From positions 347,523,484 through 347,587,483 of the forward strand of contig NC_061508.1 in NCBI RefSeq assembly GCF_022539505.1: a stretch of 64,000 nt of DNA, read 5' to 3'. The notes under the pieces are model-generated. The model saw nothing but the letters and a program-made list of their open reading frames with translations, was not told where the DNA came from and made no database searches. The translations under genes were made by a program, and so were the position numbers. Within the stretch, counting starts at the first letter, position 1. Every line of letters begins with the position of its first letter. The DNA comes from Lolium rigidum (taxonomy: Eukaryota; Streptophyta; Magnoliopsida; Poales; Poaceae). This document shows, one piece after another, positions 1 to 11,064 of the stretch.

Positions 1-440
1 GAGCCTAAGCGCCGGCGGCGTGCCGGTCCCTCCCGTCCCTCGTGGTACCGCGCGCCGGCGGCCATCACGAACCACTACTACCTCGACCTCACGCCGGAGC
101 AGCCGGATGAATCCCCGCCGGCATCCCGATAACCAAGCATACTTGGGACGCCTTCTTCATCAATCGGCGTGAGAGGGCGCTCGCCGGGTATGAGGAGGAC
201 GGTCCCGCTCCCCGGAAACTTCCACGAGGCCGGCCGTCGGCTATGGTGGTACGGCCGGACTCTCGCAGAGCGTCATGGACTACATCACGGCCGGCGATAT
301 CCCCCGCCCGCGCTACCCTCGCTCGAGCCACGAGCGCCGCCCGACGACAGCGACGACAGCCAGCGATGACGACGGCGGCAACTTAGAAGGCGACGACTAC
401 CAAGCACAACGACGGCGGCTATGAAGACTACGAGTATGCA
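1..440 (+). pseudogene. CACTA-associated accessory ORF, 3' part, frameshifted
   Basis: Reading across frames gives a recognisable string of pieces: a segment with NHYYLDLTPEQ near 70-105, a Trp-rich segment RRLWWYGRTL at about 235-265, and an acidic Asp/Gly-rich, Tyr-rich tail ending near 440. At least two frame changes are needed, so this is not an intact gene. I recognise this kind of protein only as an unnamed companion of CACTA transposases in wheat-group genomes. Its function is unknown. It is convergent with the transposase remnant on the other strand, and its 5' end is outside the window. Confidence 0.45.
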
Positions 441-455
441 TATTACAGGCCTAGG

Positions 456-531
456 CAGTGAGTATGACTAAATCACTCCAAATTTCATGTATGCAGTGAG
501 TATGACTTAGTCACTCCAAATTTCATGTATC
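456..531. repeat. Two tandem 38-bp direct repeats
   Basis: Units 456-493 and 494-531 both begin CAGTGAGTATGACT and continue through CACTCCAAATTTCATGTAT with only a few mismatches. They lie just after the accessory ORF of the CACTA remnant. Subterminal or internal direct repeats are common in CACTA elements and can bind transposase, but here that role is only inferred. Confidence 0.7.
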
Positions 532-847
532 ATCAGTGCTATCTCGAGTCAATTGAATCATTCGAAAAAGGACACCAAACACATCACGGGTAATATAATT
601 CACATGATCCATTCAACAAAGTTTGGTACAATAAATTATTACACATCATTTCTTTCCTTGTGTCCCTGCTTGCTTACGATTGTGCCGTATCCATGGAGCA
701 TCCTCATCATTTAACTTAATGCTTGGGTCGGTGTTCACTTTGAAGGGCGGAATTTCAGCAAACATATTATAATCTTCCGACATGTCCGTCTTGTCCTCCA
801 CTCCCACGATGTTTCTTTTCCGTGAAAGAACAATGTGGCGCTTTGGA

Positions 848-3505
848 TCATCGCATGATGTACTCGATCGTTTTCTTATCTTTCCGTTTCCTCGGTTTGC
901 TACTCATGTCCTTCACATAGAAAACCCGAGCGACATCTTTCGCTAGGACGAATGGTTCGTCAAGGTAACCAAGATTGTTGAAATCCACCATTGTCATTCC
1001 GTATTGCTGGTCCACCTTTACCCCACCTCCCGTTAGCTTGAACCATTTGCACCGGAACAAAGGGACCCTGAAGGAGGGTCCATAGTCAAGTTCCCATATC
1101 TCCTCTATGTAACCATAATATGTGACCTTTTGCACATTCTCGGTTGCCGCATCAAAACGTACACCACTATTTTGGTTGGTGCTCTTTTTATCTTGGGCGA
1201 TCGTGTAAAATGTATTCCCATTTATCTCGTACCCTTGGAAAGTCGTTATAGTCGAAGATGGTGTCTTGGCCAACATGTACAAATTGATCTACAACATGTT
1301 CGTCATTCATTAAATGTTTTCTCAACCAACCGCCGAAAGTCTCCATGTGGGCCTTCCTAATCCAGGATTCGAGCTTCTGTGGTTGTCCGAGCGTAAAATA
1401 TTCTTGTGTTTCTCAAAGTACGGAGCCACCAAGCTGGAATTGGTCGAACCGTGTGGTGTGCTTCGACCGAGAATGGCCGTCCATACATATCGTTGATTTC
1501 CTTCCGATCGTGCCTTTTCCACTTAGTCTCCCCTCGTGCCGCGATCGAGGAAGACCAATCGGCTTAAGGTCAGGAACAAAGTCAACACAAAACTCAATTA
1601 CCTCCTCATTTCCATAGCCCTTGGCGATGCTTCCTTCTCGGCCTAGCACGGTTACGAACATATTTCTTTAATATTCCCATGAACCTCTCGAAGGGGAACA
1701 TATTGTGTAGAAATACAGTGACCGAGAATGGAAATCTCATCGACTAGGTGAACCAGGAGGTGCGTCATAATATTGAAGAAGGATGGCGGGAACACCAACT
1801 CGAAACTCGACAAGACATTGGATCACATCGTTCCGTAACCGTGGTAGAATTTCTGGATTGATTACCTTCTGAGAGATTGCATTGAGGAATGCACATAGCT
1901 TCACAATGGCTACTCGAACATTTTCCGGCAGGAGCCCCCTCAAAGCAATCGGAAGCAATTGCGTCATAATCACGTGGCAGCCGTGAGACTTCAGGTTTTG
2001 GAACTTTTTCTCCGCCATGTTTATTATTCCCTTTATATTGGACGAGAATCCAGACGGGACCTTCATACTGCTCGTGCATTCAAAAAAGATGACCTTCTCT
2101 TCTTTGGTCGAGCGTAGCCGGCACGACCTTGAAACCGTTCCGGATGCCGGTCATCGTGGTCTTTCAAACTTTGCCGGTCCCGCCGTGCTTCCTTTGTATC
2201 ATTTGACTTCCCATACACGCCCAAGAAGCTTAGGAGGTTCACGCAAATATTCTTCGTAACGTGCATCACGTCGATTGCAGTAGCGGACTTCTAGGACTTT
2301 CCAATATTCTAGCTCCCGTAATATAAATTTCTTCTTCCACATGGCTGCGTGCCCGTCACCTCCCTTCGGAACCGATTGTCCGCCAGACCCTTTCCAAATA
2401 TGACTTTCAAATCCTTGACCATATCAAATACCTCAAGCACTAGCAGTGTTCCGCAGGCTTCGGCCGGTGATCCGCCTTGCCGTTGTAATGCTTGCCTTTC
2501 TTTCTTATCGGATGACCTTTCGGAAGAAATCGACGATGCCCAAGGTACACGTTCTTCTTACAATTTGGCAAATGTACACTTTCAGTCTCATGTAAGCAGT
2601 GCGTGCATGCATTGTATCCCTTATTTGACAGTCCCGAAAGGTTACTAAGAGCAGGCCAATCGTTGATGGTTACGAAAAGCAACGCTCGTAGGTCAAATTC
2701 CTCTTCTTTGTGCTCATCCCACACACGGACACCAGTGTCTGCCCCACAGCTGTAAAAGTTCATCAACTAATGGCCTTAGGTACACATCGATGTCGTTGCC
2801 GGGTTGCTTCGGACCTTGGATGAGCACCGGCATCATAATGAACTTCCGCTTCATGCACAACCAAGGAGGAAGGTTGTAGATGCATAGAGTCACGGGCCAT
2901 GTGCTATGGCCGGAGCTCGCTCGCCAAAAGGATTCATGTCATCCGTACTTAGACCAAATCTTATGTTCCTTGCGTCAGCTGGAAAATCTTTGAACTCTCC
3001 GTCGATCTTTCTCCATTGCGCTCCATCTCGCGGGGTGTCTCAACTCCCGTCCGACTTACGGTCCTCTTTGTGCCATCGCAACAACTTGGCATGCTCTTTG
3101 TTCCCGAACAGACGTTTCAACCGTGGTATTATAGGAGCATACCACATCACCTTGGCGGGAACCCTCTTCCCGGGTTTCTCGGCCCTCAACATCGTCACCG
3201 TGGTCATCGTCTCCGATCTTATAACGCAATGCAAGGCATACCGGGCATTCATTCAAATTCTCGTATTCACCGCGGTAGAGGATGCGATCGTTGATGCATG
3301 CATGTATCTTCGAACCTCTAAACCTAGAGGGCGTACAACCTTCTTTGCTTCGTACGTACCGGCGGGCAACTCGTTATTCTTTGGAAACATATTCTTCAAC
3401 ATTTTCAGCAATTTTTCAAATGCCGAGTCAGCTACACCTGCCTGTGCCTTCCATTTCAGCAAATCCAGTGTGCAGCCCAGCTTTTTCAGACCATCATCGC
3501 ATCCG
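848..3505 (-). pseudogene. TNP2-like CACTA transposase, multiply frameshifted
   Basis: Domains appear in the expected order on the minus strand. The N-terminal TNP2 region lies at about 3500-3250, with LLKWKAQAGVADSAFEKLLK followed by the conserved ELPAGTYEAKK. The Transposase_21 core lies at about 2766-2440, with the ALLFVTINDWPALSNLSG motif and a C-x2-C type HCLHETESV segment. A DUF4218-like region is at 2066-1737 (GCHVIMTQLLPIALRG) and a DUF4216-like region at 1282-848 (FDAATENVQKVTYYGYIEEI and FVLAKDVARVFYVKD). An intact enzyme would cut and paste the element in the nucleus. Here frame changes and stops separate every domain, and the extreme N-terminus is cut off by the LTR insertion at 3511. 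Non-functional. Confidence 0.85.
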
Positions 3506-3510
3506 GGGTA

Positions 3511-5112
3511 TGATGGCGTGTATTTCACACGTTCGTTGGGCAACCCCAAGAGGAAGGTATGATGCGCACAGCAGCAAGTTTTCCCTCAGAAAGAAACCAA
3601 GGTTTATCGAACCAGGAGGAGCCAAGAAGCACGTTGAAGGTTGATGGCGGCGGGATGTAGTGCGGCGCAACACCGTAGATTCCGGCGCCAACGTGGAACC
3701 CGCACAACACAACCAAAGTACTTTGCCCCAACGAAACAGCTGAGGTTGTCAATCTCACCGGCTTGCCGTAACAAAGGATTAACCGTATTGTGTGGAAGAT
3801 GATTGTTTGCAGAGAAAACAAGTAAAAACAAGTATTGCAAGAGATTTGTATTTCAAGATTAAAGAATTGGACCGGGGTCCACAGCTCACTAGAGGTGTCT
3901 CTCCCATAAGACGAACAAGCATGTTGGGTGAACAAATTACAGCTTGGGCAATTGACAAATAAAGAGAGCATGACAATGCACATACATATCATGATGAGTA
4001 TAGTGAGATTTAATTGGGCATTACGACAAAGTACATAGACCGCCATCCAACCGCATCTATGCCTAAAAAGTCCACCTTCAGAGTTATCGTCCGAACCCCT
4101 CCAAGCATTAAGTTGCAAAGCAACAGTACAATTGCATTAAGTATGGTGCGTAATGTAATCAACAACTACATCCTTAGACATAGCATCAATGTTTTATCCC
4201 TAGTGGCAACAAAGACAACACAACCTTAGAACTTTCTCGTCACCGTCCTGGTGTCAATGCGCATGAACCCACTATCGAGCATAAGTACTCCCTCTTGGAG
4301 TTAAAAGTAAAAACTTGGCCAGAGCCTCTACTAGAAACGGAGAGCATGCAAGATCATAAACAACACATAAGCATAACTTTGATAATCAACATAACAAGTA
4401 TTCTCTATTCATCGGATCCCAACAAACGCAACATATAGAATTACATATAGATGATCTTGATCATGATAGGCAGCTCACAAGATCCGACAATGATAGCACA
4501 ATGGGGAGAAGACAACCATCTAGCTACTGCTATGGACCCATAGTCCAGGGGTAGACTACTCACTCATCACTCCGGAGGCGACCATGGCGGTGTAGAGTCC
4601 TCCCGGGAGATGATTCCCCTCTCCGGCAGGTGCCGGAGGCGATCTCCGAGATCCCCCGAGATGGGATCGGCGGCGACGGCGGTCTCGCAATGTTTTCCGT
4701 ATCGTGGCTCTCGGCACTAGGGGTTTCGTCACGGAGGCTTTAAGTAGGCGGAAGGGCAAGTCGAGAGGCGGCACGGGGGCCCAAACCACAGTGCCGGCGC
4801 GGCCAGGGCGGGGCCGCGCCGCCCTAGGGTTTGGCCACCCCGTGGCCCCTCTTCGTCTCGTCTTCGGTCTTCTCGGAAGCTTCGTGAGAAAATAGGCCTC
4901 CGGGCTTTTATTTCGTCCAATTCCGAGAATATTTCTTTACTAGGATTTCTGAAACCAAAAACAGCAGTAAAACAAAGAATCGGCACTTCGGCATCTTGTT
5001 AATAGGTTAGTTCCGTAAAATGCACGAATATGACATAAAGTGTGCATAAAACATGTAGATAACATCAATAATGTGGCATGGAACACAAGAAATTATCGAT
5101 ACGTTGGAGACG
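3511..5112 (-). mobile_element. Athila-type Gypsy LTR (solo LTR or end of a lost element), reverse orientation
   Basis: Read on the minus strand this is a full-length (about 1.6 kb) copy of the LTR found at 8553, 13670, 20508, 32863 and 39424. The terminal TGATGGCGTGTATTTCACAC starts exactly at 3511, inside the CACTA transposase; the five bases before it are GGGTA. The other end (GAGACG at about 5107-5112) has lost the usual TATCA terminus and runs into ACGCATCCCTG, 10 bp before the N gap. The second target-site copy therefore cannot be checked, and it is not clear whether the LTR is solo or once led into an internal region. Confidence 0.8.
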
Positions 5113-5129
5113 ACGCATCCCTGTTAGTT

Positions 5130-5229
5130 NNNNNNNNNNNNNNNNNNNNNNNNNNNNNNNNNNNNNNNNNNNNNNNNNNNNNNNNNNNNNNNNNNNNNNN
5201 NNNNNNNNNNNNNNNNNNNNNNNNNNNNN
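5130..5229. other. Assembly gap of 100 Ns
   Basis: Exactly 100 N, the usual placeholder for a gap of unknown length. The right flank of the first Gypsy LTR, the continuation of the CACTA remnant and most of the 5' LTR of the Copia element are missing here. Sequence order across this point should not be assumed. Confidence 0.99.
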
Positions 5230-5265
5230 CCCACCTCCTGATTTAGCCAAAATCTGGTGATAACA

Positions 5266-5321
5266 CCATCATGTTTTATATTCTGGAATTAATCATGGAA
5301 ATTGTGCCTAATTATCCAACA
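5266..5321 (+). repeat. 3' end of the Copia 1 5' LTR
   Basis: CCATCATGTTTTATATTC through CCAACA matches 17546-17601, the end of the 3' LTR. Upstream, 5230-5265 does not match the 3' LTR, so the copy is cut or misjoined at the gap edge. The bases after CAACA (ATCCAAAAACC) do not resemble the initiator-Met primer site TGGTATCAGAGC usual for Copia elements. Confidence 0.75.
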
Positions 5322-5360
5322 ATCCAAAAACCTAATTGTAGGCAATTTCCTGAGTTAACA

Positions 5361-6180
5361 ATGGCTGGTTTTTCCGATGCACTGAGGCCGGATAAGTTTA
5401 CCGGTGTGCACTTTAAGAGATGGCGGTATAAGGCCATGCTCGGCTTACTCATCCGAAAGTGTTCGAAGTTACCGATGGTTTACCTCGAAGGAACTATATC
5501 TGACCAAGATCGGAACAAGTTCAAGGAAAACAATACTCTCTTCGTCGGATGCGTTCTAAGTATTCTTGCCGATCGTCCGTGTGATGTGTACATGCACTTA
5601 ACGGACGGTAAAGAGCTTCGGGATGCACTCGAATGCTAAGTTCGGTGCAACCGATGCGAGCGATGAACCGTACATCATGGAGAGCTTCCATGACATCGGG
5701 ATGGTTAACAACCGTTTCGTAGTCGAACAAGCTCATGAGATACAAGTGCATTGCGAAAGAGCTTGAACTCCTTAAGTGTGCCTTACCCGACAAGTTTGTG
5801 GCTGGATGCATCATCGCTAAGTTGCCCCCTTCATGGAGGAACTTTGCCACAACTCTCAAACACAAGAGACGAGGAGATATCGCTTGAAAATCCGATAGCG
5901 TCTCTTGATGTTGAGGAGAAAGCTCGGGCTAAGGATAATACCGAGAAAGGAGAGGGTCGATCTAGCGCCAACATGGTGCGAAGAAACCCTACAAGCAAGA
6001 ACAAAGGGAATAACAAGCCCTCCTTCAATAAGCCTATGAAGACTACAACCTTTAAGAAGAAGAAGATGATAAACAAAGCGGATCTGAGCCGCTTTACTGT
6101 GGAGAGGCTGGCCACTTTTCTAAGGACTGTCCGCAGAGGGCGGACCGCAAGAAAAAGGGGAGGCAAGTCAACACGGTGAC
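5361..6180 (+). pseudogene. Copia 1 gag with CCHC knuckle, frameshifted
   Basis: The start ATG at 5361 begins MAGFSDALRPDKFTGVHFKR, typical of the gag of plant Copia elements. The frame breaks at about 5628-5631, where CTCG stands in a place that reads well as CTG. It continues through a segment with CALPDKFVAGCIIAKLPPSW (about 5775-5835), a Lys-rich stretch and a zinc knuckle (CGEAGHFSKDC at about 6098-6132), which is read in another frame. Gag would form the virus-like particle and bind RNA. The frame breaks may partly be sequencing artefacts (see findings). Confidence 0.8.
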
Positions 6181-7589
6181 CGCTAGCAATGCTGATGGGT
6201 ACGGTAATCTCTTTATCGTTCTTTCGGTATTTCAATCTCCATGTTGGTGGATTGATACGGGTGCTAATGTTCATGTGTGTGCCGACATATCCATGTTCAC
6301 TTCTTACCAGGTCGCCCGGGATTCTTCCGTCTTGATGGGGAATGGGTCACATGCTTCGTTCGTGGTGTTGGCACGGTAGATCCGAAGTTCACTTCGGGAA
6401 GATCGTGCGGCTCGAGGAACGTGCAGCATGTCCCTACTATGAACAAGAATCTCGTTAGCGGCTCCCTTCTATGCGAGAGATGGGTTTAAGGTTGTTTTAG
6501 AGTCGAATAAAGTAGTTGTTTCCAAGTTTGGACAATTTATTGGTAAAGGCTATGAGTGCGGAGGCTTGTTCCGCTTTTCGCTTCTCGATTTCAGTAATAA
6601 GTCCGTGAACCATATTTGTGGCAATGTTAGTGATGATACCAGTGTTTGGCATTCTCGTTTATGTCACATTAATTTTGGTTTAATGTCTCGGCTATCCAGC
6701 TTTAAGTTTAATTCCGAATTTCACCATTGCCAAAGGTTCTAAGTGCCATAGTTGTGTGCAATCAAAGCAACCTCGGAAGCCTCACAAGGCGGCCGAGGAG
6801 AGAAACTTGGCACCTCTAGAACTCATACATTCCGATCTATGCGAGATGAATGGTGTGTTGACAAAAGGTGGAAAGAGATATTTCATGACATTGATTGATG
6901 ATGCGACTAGATTTTGCTATGTTTATTTGTTGCGAACTAAAGATGAAGCTTTAGACTACTTTAAAATTTATAAGGCCGAAGTTGAAAATCAACTAGAGAG
7001 AAAGATCAAGCGTCTTAGGTCGGATCGTGGTGGCGAATATTTTCCTAAAATCTTTGATGAATTCTGTGAGGAACATGGCATTATTCATGAGAGGACGCCT
7101 CCCTATTCACCCCAATCAAACGGGGTTGCCGAGAGGAAAACCGCACGCTCGACCGACTTGGTGAATTCCATGTTAGCCACCGCTGGTTTATCGGAGGCAT
7201 GGTGGGGGGAGGCTTTGTTGACTTCATGTCATGTCCCGAATAGAGTTCCTAACAAGAATAAAGATAAAACCCCTTACGAGGAGTGGGCTGGAAGAAAACC
7301 ATCACTTTCGTATTTGCGCACATGGGGATGTTTGGCGAAAGTCAATATTCCAATCACTAAGAAGCGCAAACTCGGACCAAAGACGAGTGGATTGTATCTT
7401 TCTAGGTTATGCTCCGTGAGTGTAGGATATAGATTTTTAGTAGTTCAATCCGAGGTACTCGATATGCATGTTGATACTATTATGGAATCTCGTGATGCAA
7501 CATTTTTTGAGAATATGTTTCCTATGAAAGATATGCATAGCATTGCTAGAATTTCTACCGAGATAATTCCTGAGTCCAAGTACATCTAA
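6181..7589 (+). pseudogene. Copia 1 protease and integrase region
   Basis: The aspartic protease active site WWIDTGANVH is at about 6244-6275. After frame changes the integrase zinc-binding part (WHSRLCHINF at about 6648-6675, then CHSCVQSKQ at 6742-6770) is followed by a long open integrase core (6756-7400). The core carries the D-D-E residues in HSDLC, LRSDRGGEYF and NGVAERK. The region ends in the C-terminal GKxPS-type segment WAGRKPSLSYLRTWGCLAKV. A frame break sits at about 7380-7395, again beside an odd ACGAGTGG. Integrase would insert the element cDNA into the chromosome. Confidence 0.85.
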
Positions 7590-8552
7590 TGAGTATTTTG
7601 AACAATCACATGAGAATGTTACCGAGAAGGATGACAATGAAGCTCCTAAACGGAGCAAGAGACGAAGGATTGAAAAATCCTTTGGTGATGATTTCATTGT
7701 GTACCTTGTGGATGATACTCCCACGTCCATTGCAGAGGCATATGCATCTCCGGATGCGGATGACCGGAAAGAAGCTGTCCATAATGAGATGGACTCGATT
7801 CTTTCTAATGGAACTTGGGAGTTGTCGAACGACCCCATGGATGCAAGCCAGTAGGCTGCAAATGGGTGTTCAAGAAGAAGCTAAGACCCGATGGTACTAT
7901 TGAAAAGTACAAGGCACGGCTTGTAGCTAAAGGCTACACACGGAGAGAAGGCGAAGATTACTTCGACACCTATTCACATTGTCGCTAGACTTACCACCAT
8001 TCGAGTACTACTCGTCCATGGCTGCCTCCTATGGTCTTATCGTTCATCAAATGGACGTAAAGACAGCTTTTCTTAATGGAGAGTTGGAAGAGGAAATCTA
8101 TATGGATCAGCCTGATGGGTTCGTAGTAAAAGGTGAAGAAAGAAAGGTGTGCAAGTTGCTGAAATCTTTATATGGCCTGAAACAAGCACCTAAGCAATGG
8201 CATGAGAAGTTTGACATAACTTTGACTTCTGTAGGCTTTGTTGTCAATGAGGCTGACAAGTGTGTTTACTATCGCCATGGTGGGGGCGAAGGTGTTATAC
8301 TATGTTTGTATGTGGATGATATTCTGATCTTTGGTACAAACATGAAAATAATACATGAGGTCAAGTCTTTCTTGTCAAAGTGCTTTGATATGAAAGATCT
8401 GGGAGAAGCTGATGTGATTCTGAACATCAAGGTGATTAAGAACGAGAGTGGGATTACTCTAACGCAATCCCATTATGTTGAGAAGATCTTGAGCCGGTTC
8501 GGCTATATTGATAGCAAGCCTTCTTCAACACCTTATGATCCTAGTGTGACAC
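7590..8552 (+). pseudogene. Copia 1 reverse transcriptase, first part
   Basis: The linker between integrase and RT is frameshifted (7590-7900). RT then reads openly: VHQMDVKTAFLNGELEEEIY near 8042-8102, SLYGLKQAPKQWH near 8167-8205 and the catalytic YVDD at 8309-8320. The frame runs into the Gypsy LTR at 8553, after SKPSSTPYDPSVT; the five bases GACAC at 8548-8552 are the left target duplication. The coding continues at 15269. Confidence 0.9.
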
Positions 8553-10146
8553 TGATACGTCTCCAACGTATCGATAATTTCTTGTGTTCCATGCCACATT
8601 ATTGATGTTATCTACATGTTTTATGCACACTTTATATCATATTCGTGCATTTTCTGGAACTAACCTATTAACAAGATGCCGAAGTGCCAGTTGCTGTGTT
8701 CTGCTGTTTTTGGTTTCAGAAATCCTAGTAAAGAAATATTCTCGGAATTGGACGAAATAAAAGCCCAGAGGCCTATTTTCTCACGAAGCTTCCAGAAGTC
8801 CGAAGGAGAGACGAAGAGGGGCCACAGGGCGCCAAACCCTAGGGCGGCGCGGCCCCCCTGGCCGCGCCGGCCTGTGGTGTGGCCCCCTGTGCCGCCTCTT
8901 GACCTGCCCTTCCGCCTACAAATAGCCTCCGTGACGAAACCCCCGCACCGAGAGCCACGATACGGAAAACATTACCGAGACGCCGTCGCCGCCGATCCCA
9001 TCTCGGGGGATCCCGGAGATCGCCTCCGGCACCCTGCCGGAGAGGGGATTCATCTCCCGGAGGACTCTACACCGCCATGGTCGCCTCCGGAGTGATGAGT
9101 GAGTAGTCTACCCCTGGACTATGGGTCCATAGCAGTAGCTAGATGGTTGTCTTCTCCCCATTGTGCTATCATTGTCTGGATCTTGTGAGCTGCCTATCAT
9201 GATCAAGATCATCTATATGTAATTCTATATGTTGCGTTTGTTGGGATCCGATGAATAGAGAATACTTGTTATGTTGATTATCAAAGTTATGCTTATGTGT
9301 TGTTTATGATCTTGCATGCTCTCCGTTATTAGTAGATGCTCTGGCCAAGTAGATGCTTTTAACTCCAAGAGGGAGTACTTATGCTCGATAGTGGGTTCAT
9401 GCCCGCATTGACACTCGGGGGAGTGACGAAACCCCTAAGGTTGTGTTGTGCTGTTGCCACTAGGGATAAAACATTGATGCTATGTCTAAGGATGTAGTTG
9501 TTGATTACATTACGCACCATACTTAATGCAATTGTCTCGTTGTTTGCAACTTAATACCGGAGGGGTTCGGATGATAACCCTGAAGGTGGACTTTTTAGGC
9601 ATAGATGCGGTTGGATGGCGGTCTATGTACTTTGTCGTAATGCCCAATTAAATCTCACTATACTCATCATGATATGTATGTGCATTGTCATGCTCTCTTT
9701 ATTTGTCAATTGCCCAACTGTAATTTGTTCACCCAACATGCTTGTTCGTCTTATGGGAGAGACACCTCTAGTGAACTGTGGACCCCGGTCCAATTCTCTT
9801 TACTTGAAATACAATCTACTGCAATACTTGTTTCTACTGTTTTCTCTGCAAACAATCATCTTCCACACAATACGGTTAATCCTTTGTTACAGCAAGCCGG
9901 TGAGATTGACAACCTCCCTGTTTCGTTGGGGCAAAGTAGCTTGGTTGTGTTGTGCAGGTTCCACGTTGGCGCCGGAATCTCCGGTGTTGCGCCGCACTAC
10001 ATCCCGCCGCCATCAACCTTCAACGTGCTTCTTGGCTCCTCCTGGTTCGATAAACCTTGGTTTCTTTCCGAGGGAAAACTTGCTGCTGTGCGCATCATAC
10101 CTTCCTCTTGGGGTTGCCCAACGAACGTGTGAAATACACGCCATCA
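8553..10146 (+). repeat. 5' LTR of Gypsy copy 1
   Basis: Runs from TGATACGTCTCCAACGTATC to ACACGCCATCA. The start carries a palindrome (GATACGTctccaACGTATC) and the end carries another (CGTGTGAAATACACG). Differences from the 3' LTR fall almost entirely at CAG/CTG trinucleotides. Confidence 0.95.
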
Positions 10147-10159
10147 AGCTCTTTTTCAC

Positions 10160-10176
10160 GGCGCCGTTGCCGGGGA
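10160..10176 (+). other. Primer-binding site, tRNA-Asp type
   Basis: GGCGCCGTTGCCGGGGA, 13 bp after the 5' LTR, matches the primer site of Athila-lineage Gypsy elements (complementary to the tRNA-Asp 3' end by family knowledge). The same core (GGCGCCGTTGCCGG) occurs on the minus strand beside the 5' LTR of copy 3 at about 39397-39413. Confidence 0.65.
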
Positions 10177-10401
10177 GATCAAGACACGCTGCAAGGGGAG
10201 TCTCCACTTCTCAATCTCTTTACTTTGTTTTTGTCTTGCTTTATTTTATTTACTACTTTGTTTGCTGCACTAAATCAAAATACAAAAAAATTAGTTGCTA
10301 GTTTTACTTTATTTGCTATCTTGCACTCTATATCGAAAACACAAAAAAATTAGTTTACTTGCATTTACTTTATCTAGTTCACTTTATTTACTATCGCTAA
10401 A

Positions 10402-11064
10402 ATGAGTAATCCTGAAGTTGAAGTTCGTTCATTTAAGCAACAAGGGGGAGAATGTTTAAAAGATGCTTGGTATAGAATTAGTGATGCCCATAATAGGTGC
10501 ACTAAGAAACACTCCACCACTATCCTACTCAGGAATTTTTATGTTGGTATCTCTAGTTGGAATAGATATGTTCTTGATTGTCTCGCGGGAGGTAACTTCC
10601 TAGGTGCTTCCGCTTTAGAAGCTAGTTGCATTATTGAGAGTTTATTTGGAATACCACCTGTTAATGAAACTAAAAGTGAAACCTCCCTTGAGGATGTTAT
10701 GAAAAAATTGGAAACCATAGAGAAAAATTGTAGCATTGAAACTAAAATGGAAACATTACTGGATAATACTGATAAACTTGATAAAATCCTAAGAGGAATT
10801 AATGAAAGAATTGCTACTCTAGAAACTTGTGCTATCCATGATAATCAAACCCATAGAATTGGTAAACTTGAAGAAGCCATGAGAAAATTGGGTTCAACTT
10901 TTTCTTCTCTTAAATTTAATGAGAAAGCTTATGTGGGTAAGGAGCAAAAATTCATGTATGTCTCTAAGGTGCCTAAACCAAAGAATTACTATAGGCCTAA
11001 AATTGATAAAACTCCCAACACCGCTGGTAATGATGTTGATGCTTCATCTCTCGATAATACTTGA
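10402..11064 (+). CDS. Short gag-like protein of Gypsy copy 1 (220 aa)
   Basis: Open frame from ATG at 10402 (MSNPEVEVRSFKQQGG) to TGA. Residues about 14-95 (ECLKDAWYRISDAHNRC to SLFGIPPVNE) match in style the second half of a retrotransposon gag domain; the first half, present in copy 3 (39170-38700), is missing. Residues 95-160 are rich in Lys/Glu/Leu heptads and may form a coiled coil. The C-terminus (DVDASSLDNT) is nearly identical to the end of the longer gag-protease frame of copy 3 (DVDASSLDVT). This suggests an internal deletion that fused the gag middle to the old C-terminus. The frame is intact, so it could be expressed. It lacks a zinc knuckle and any enzyme domain. Confidence 0.7.
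   Translation: MSNPEVEVRSFKQQGGECLKDAWYRISDAHNRCTKKHSTTILLRNFYVGISSWNRYVLDCLAGGNFLGASALEASCIIESLFGIPPVNETKSETSLEDVMKKLETIEKNCSIETKMETLLDNTDKLDKILRGINERIATLETCAIHDNQTHRIGKLEEAMRKLGSTFSSLKFNEKAYVGKEQKFMYVSKVPKPKNYYRPKIDKTPNTAGNDVDASSLDNT

Larger units (their letters stand above)
1..3510 (-). mobile_element. Decayed CACTA (En/Spm-type) DNA transposon remnant
   Basis: The minus strand holds successive pieces of a TNP2-type transposase (3505 down to 848), and the plus strand holds a degenerate accessory reading frame (1-440), the convergent layout seen in Triticeae CACTA elements. No CACTA terminal inverted repeat is visible in the window. The left end lies outside it and the right end is cut by a Gypsy LTR at 3511. 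The element is old: its reading frame is broken into many pieces. Confidence 0.75.

Noticed and set aside
12..60. Possible host gene at the window start
   Set aside because: The GC-rich sequence and motifs continue into a degenerate CACTA-associated frame, so a separate host gene is not supported.
2906..3562. 218-aa plus-strand open frame in the CACTA region
   Set aside because: Opposite strand of the TNP2 transposase fragments, which match the family on the minus strand; the plus frame matches nothing and runs into an LTR.
9615..10301. Long open frame (228 aa) with hydrophobic segments inside the Gypsy LTR
   Set aside because: The same frame appears broken differently in every LTR copy (3511, 14750, 21463, 33130, 39249), and it crosses the LTR end. 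It is a chance frame in non-coding LTR sequence.
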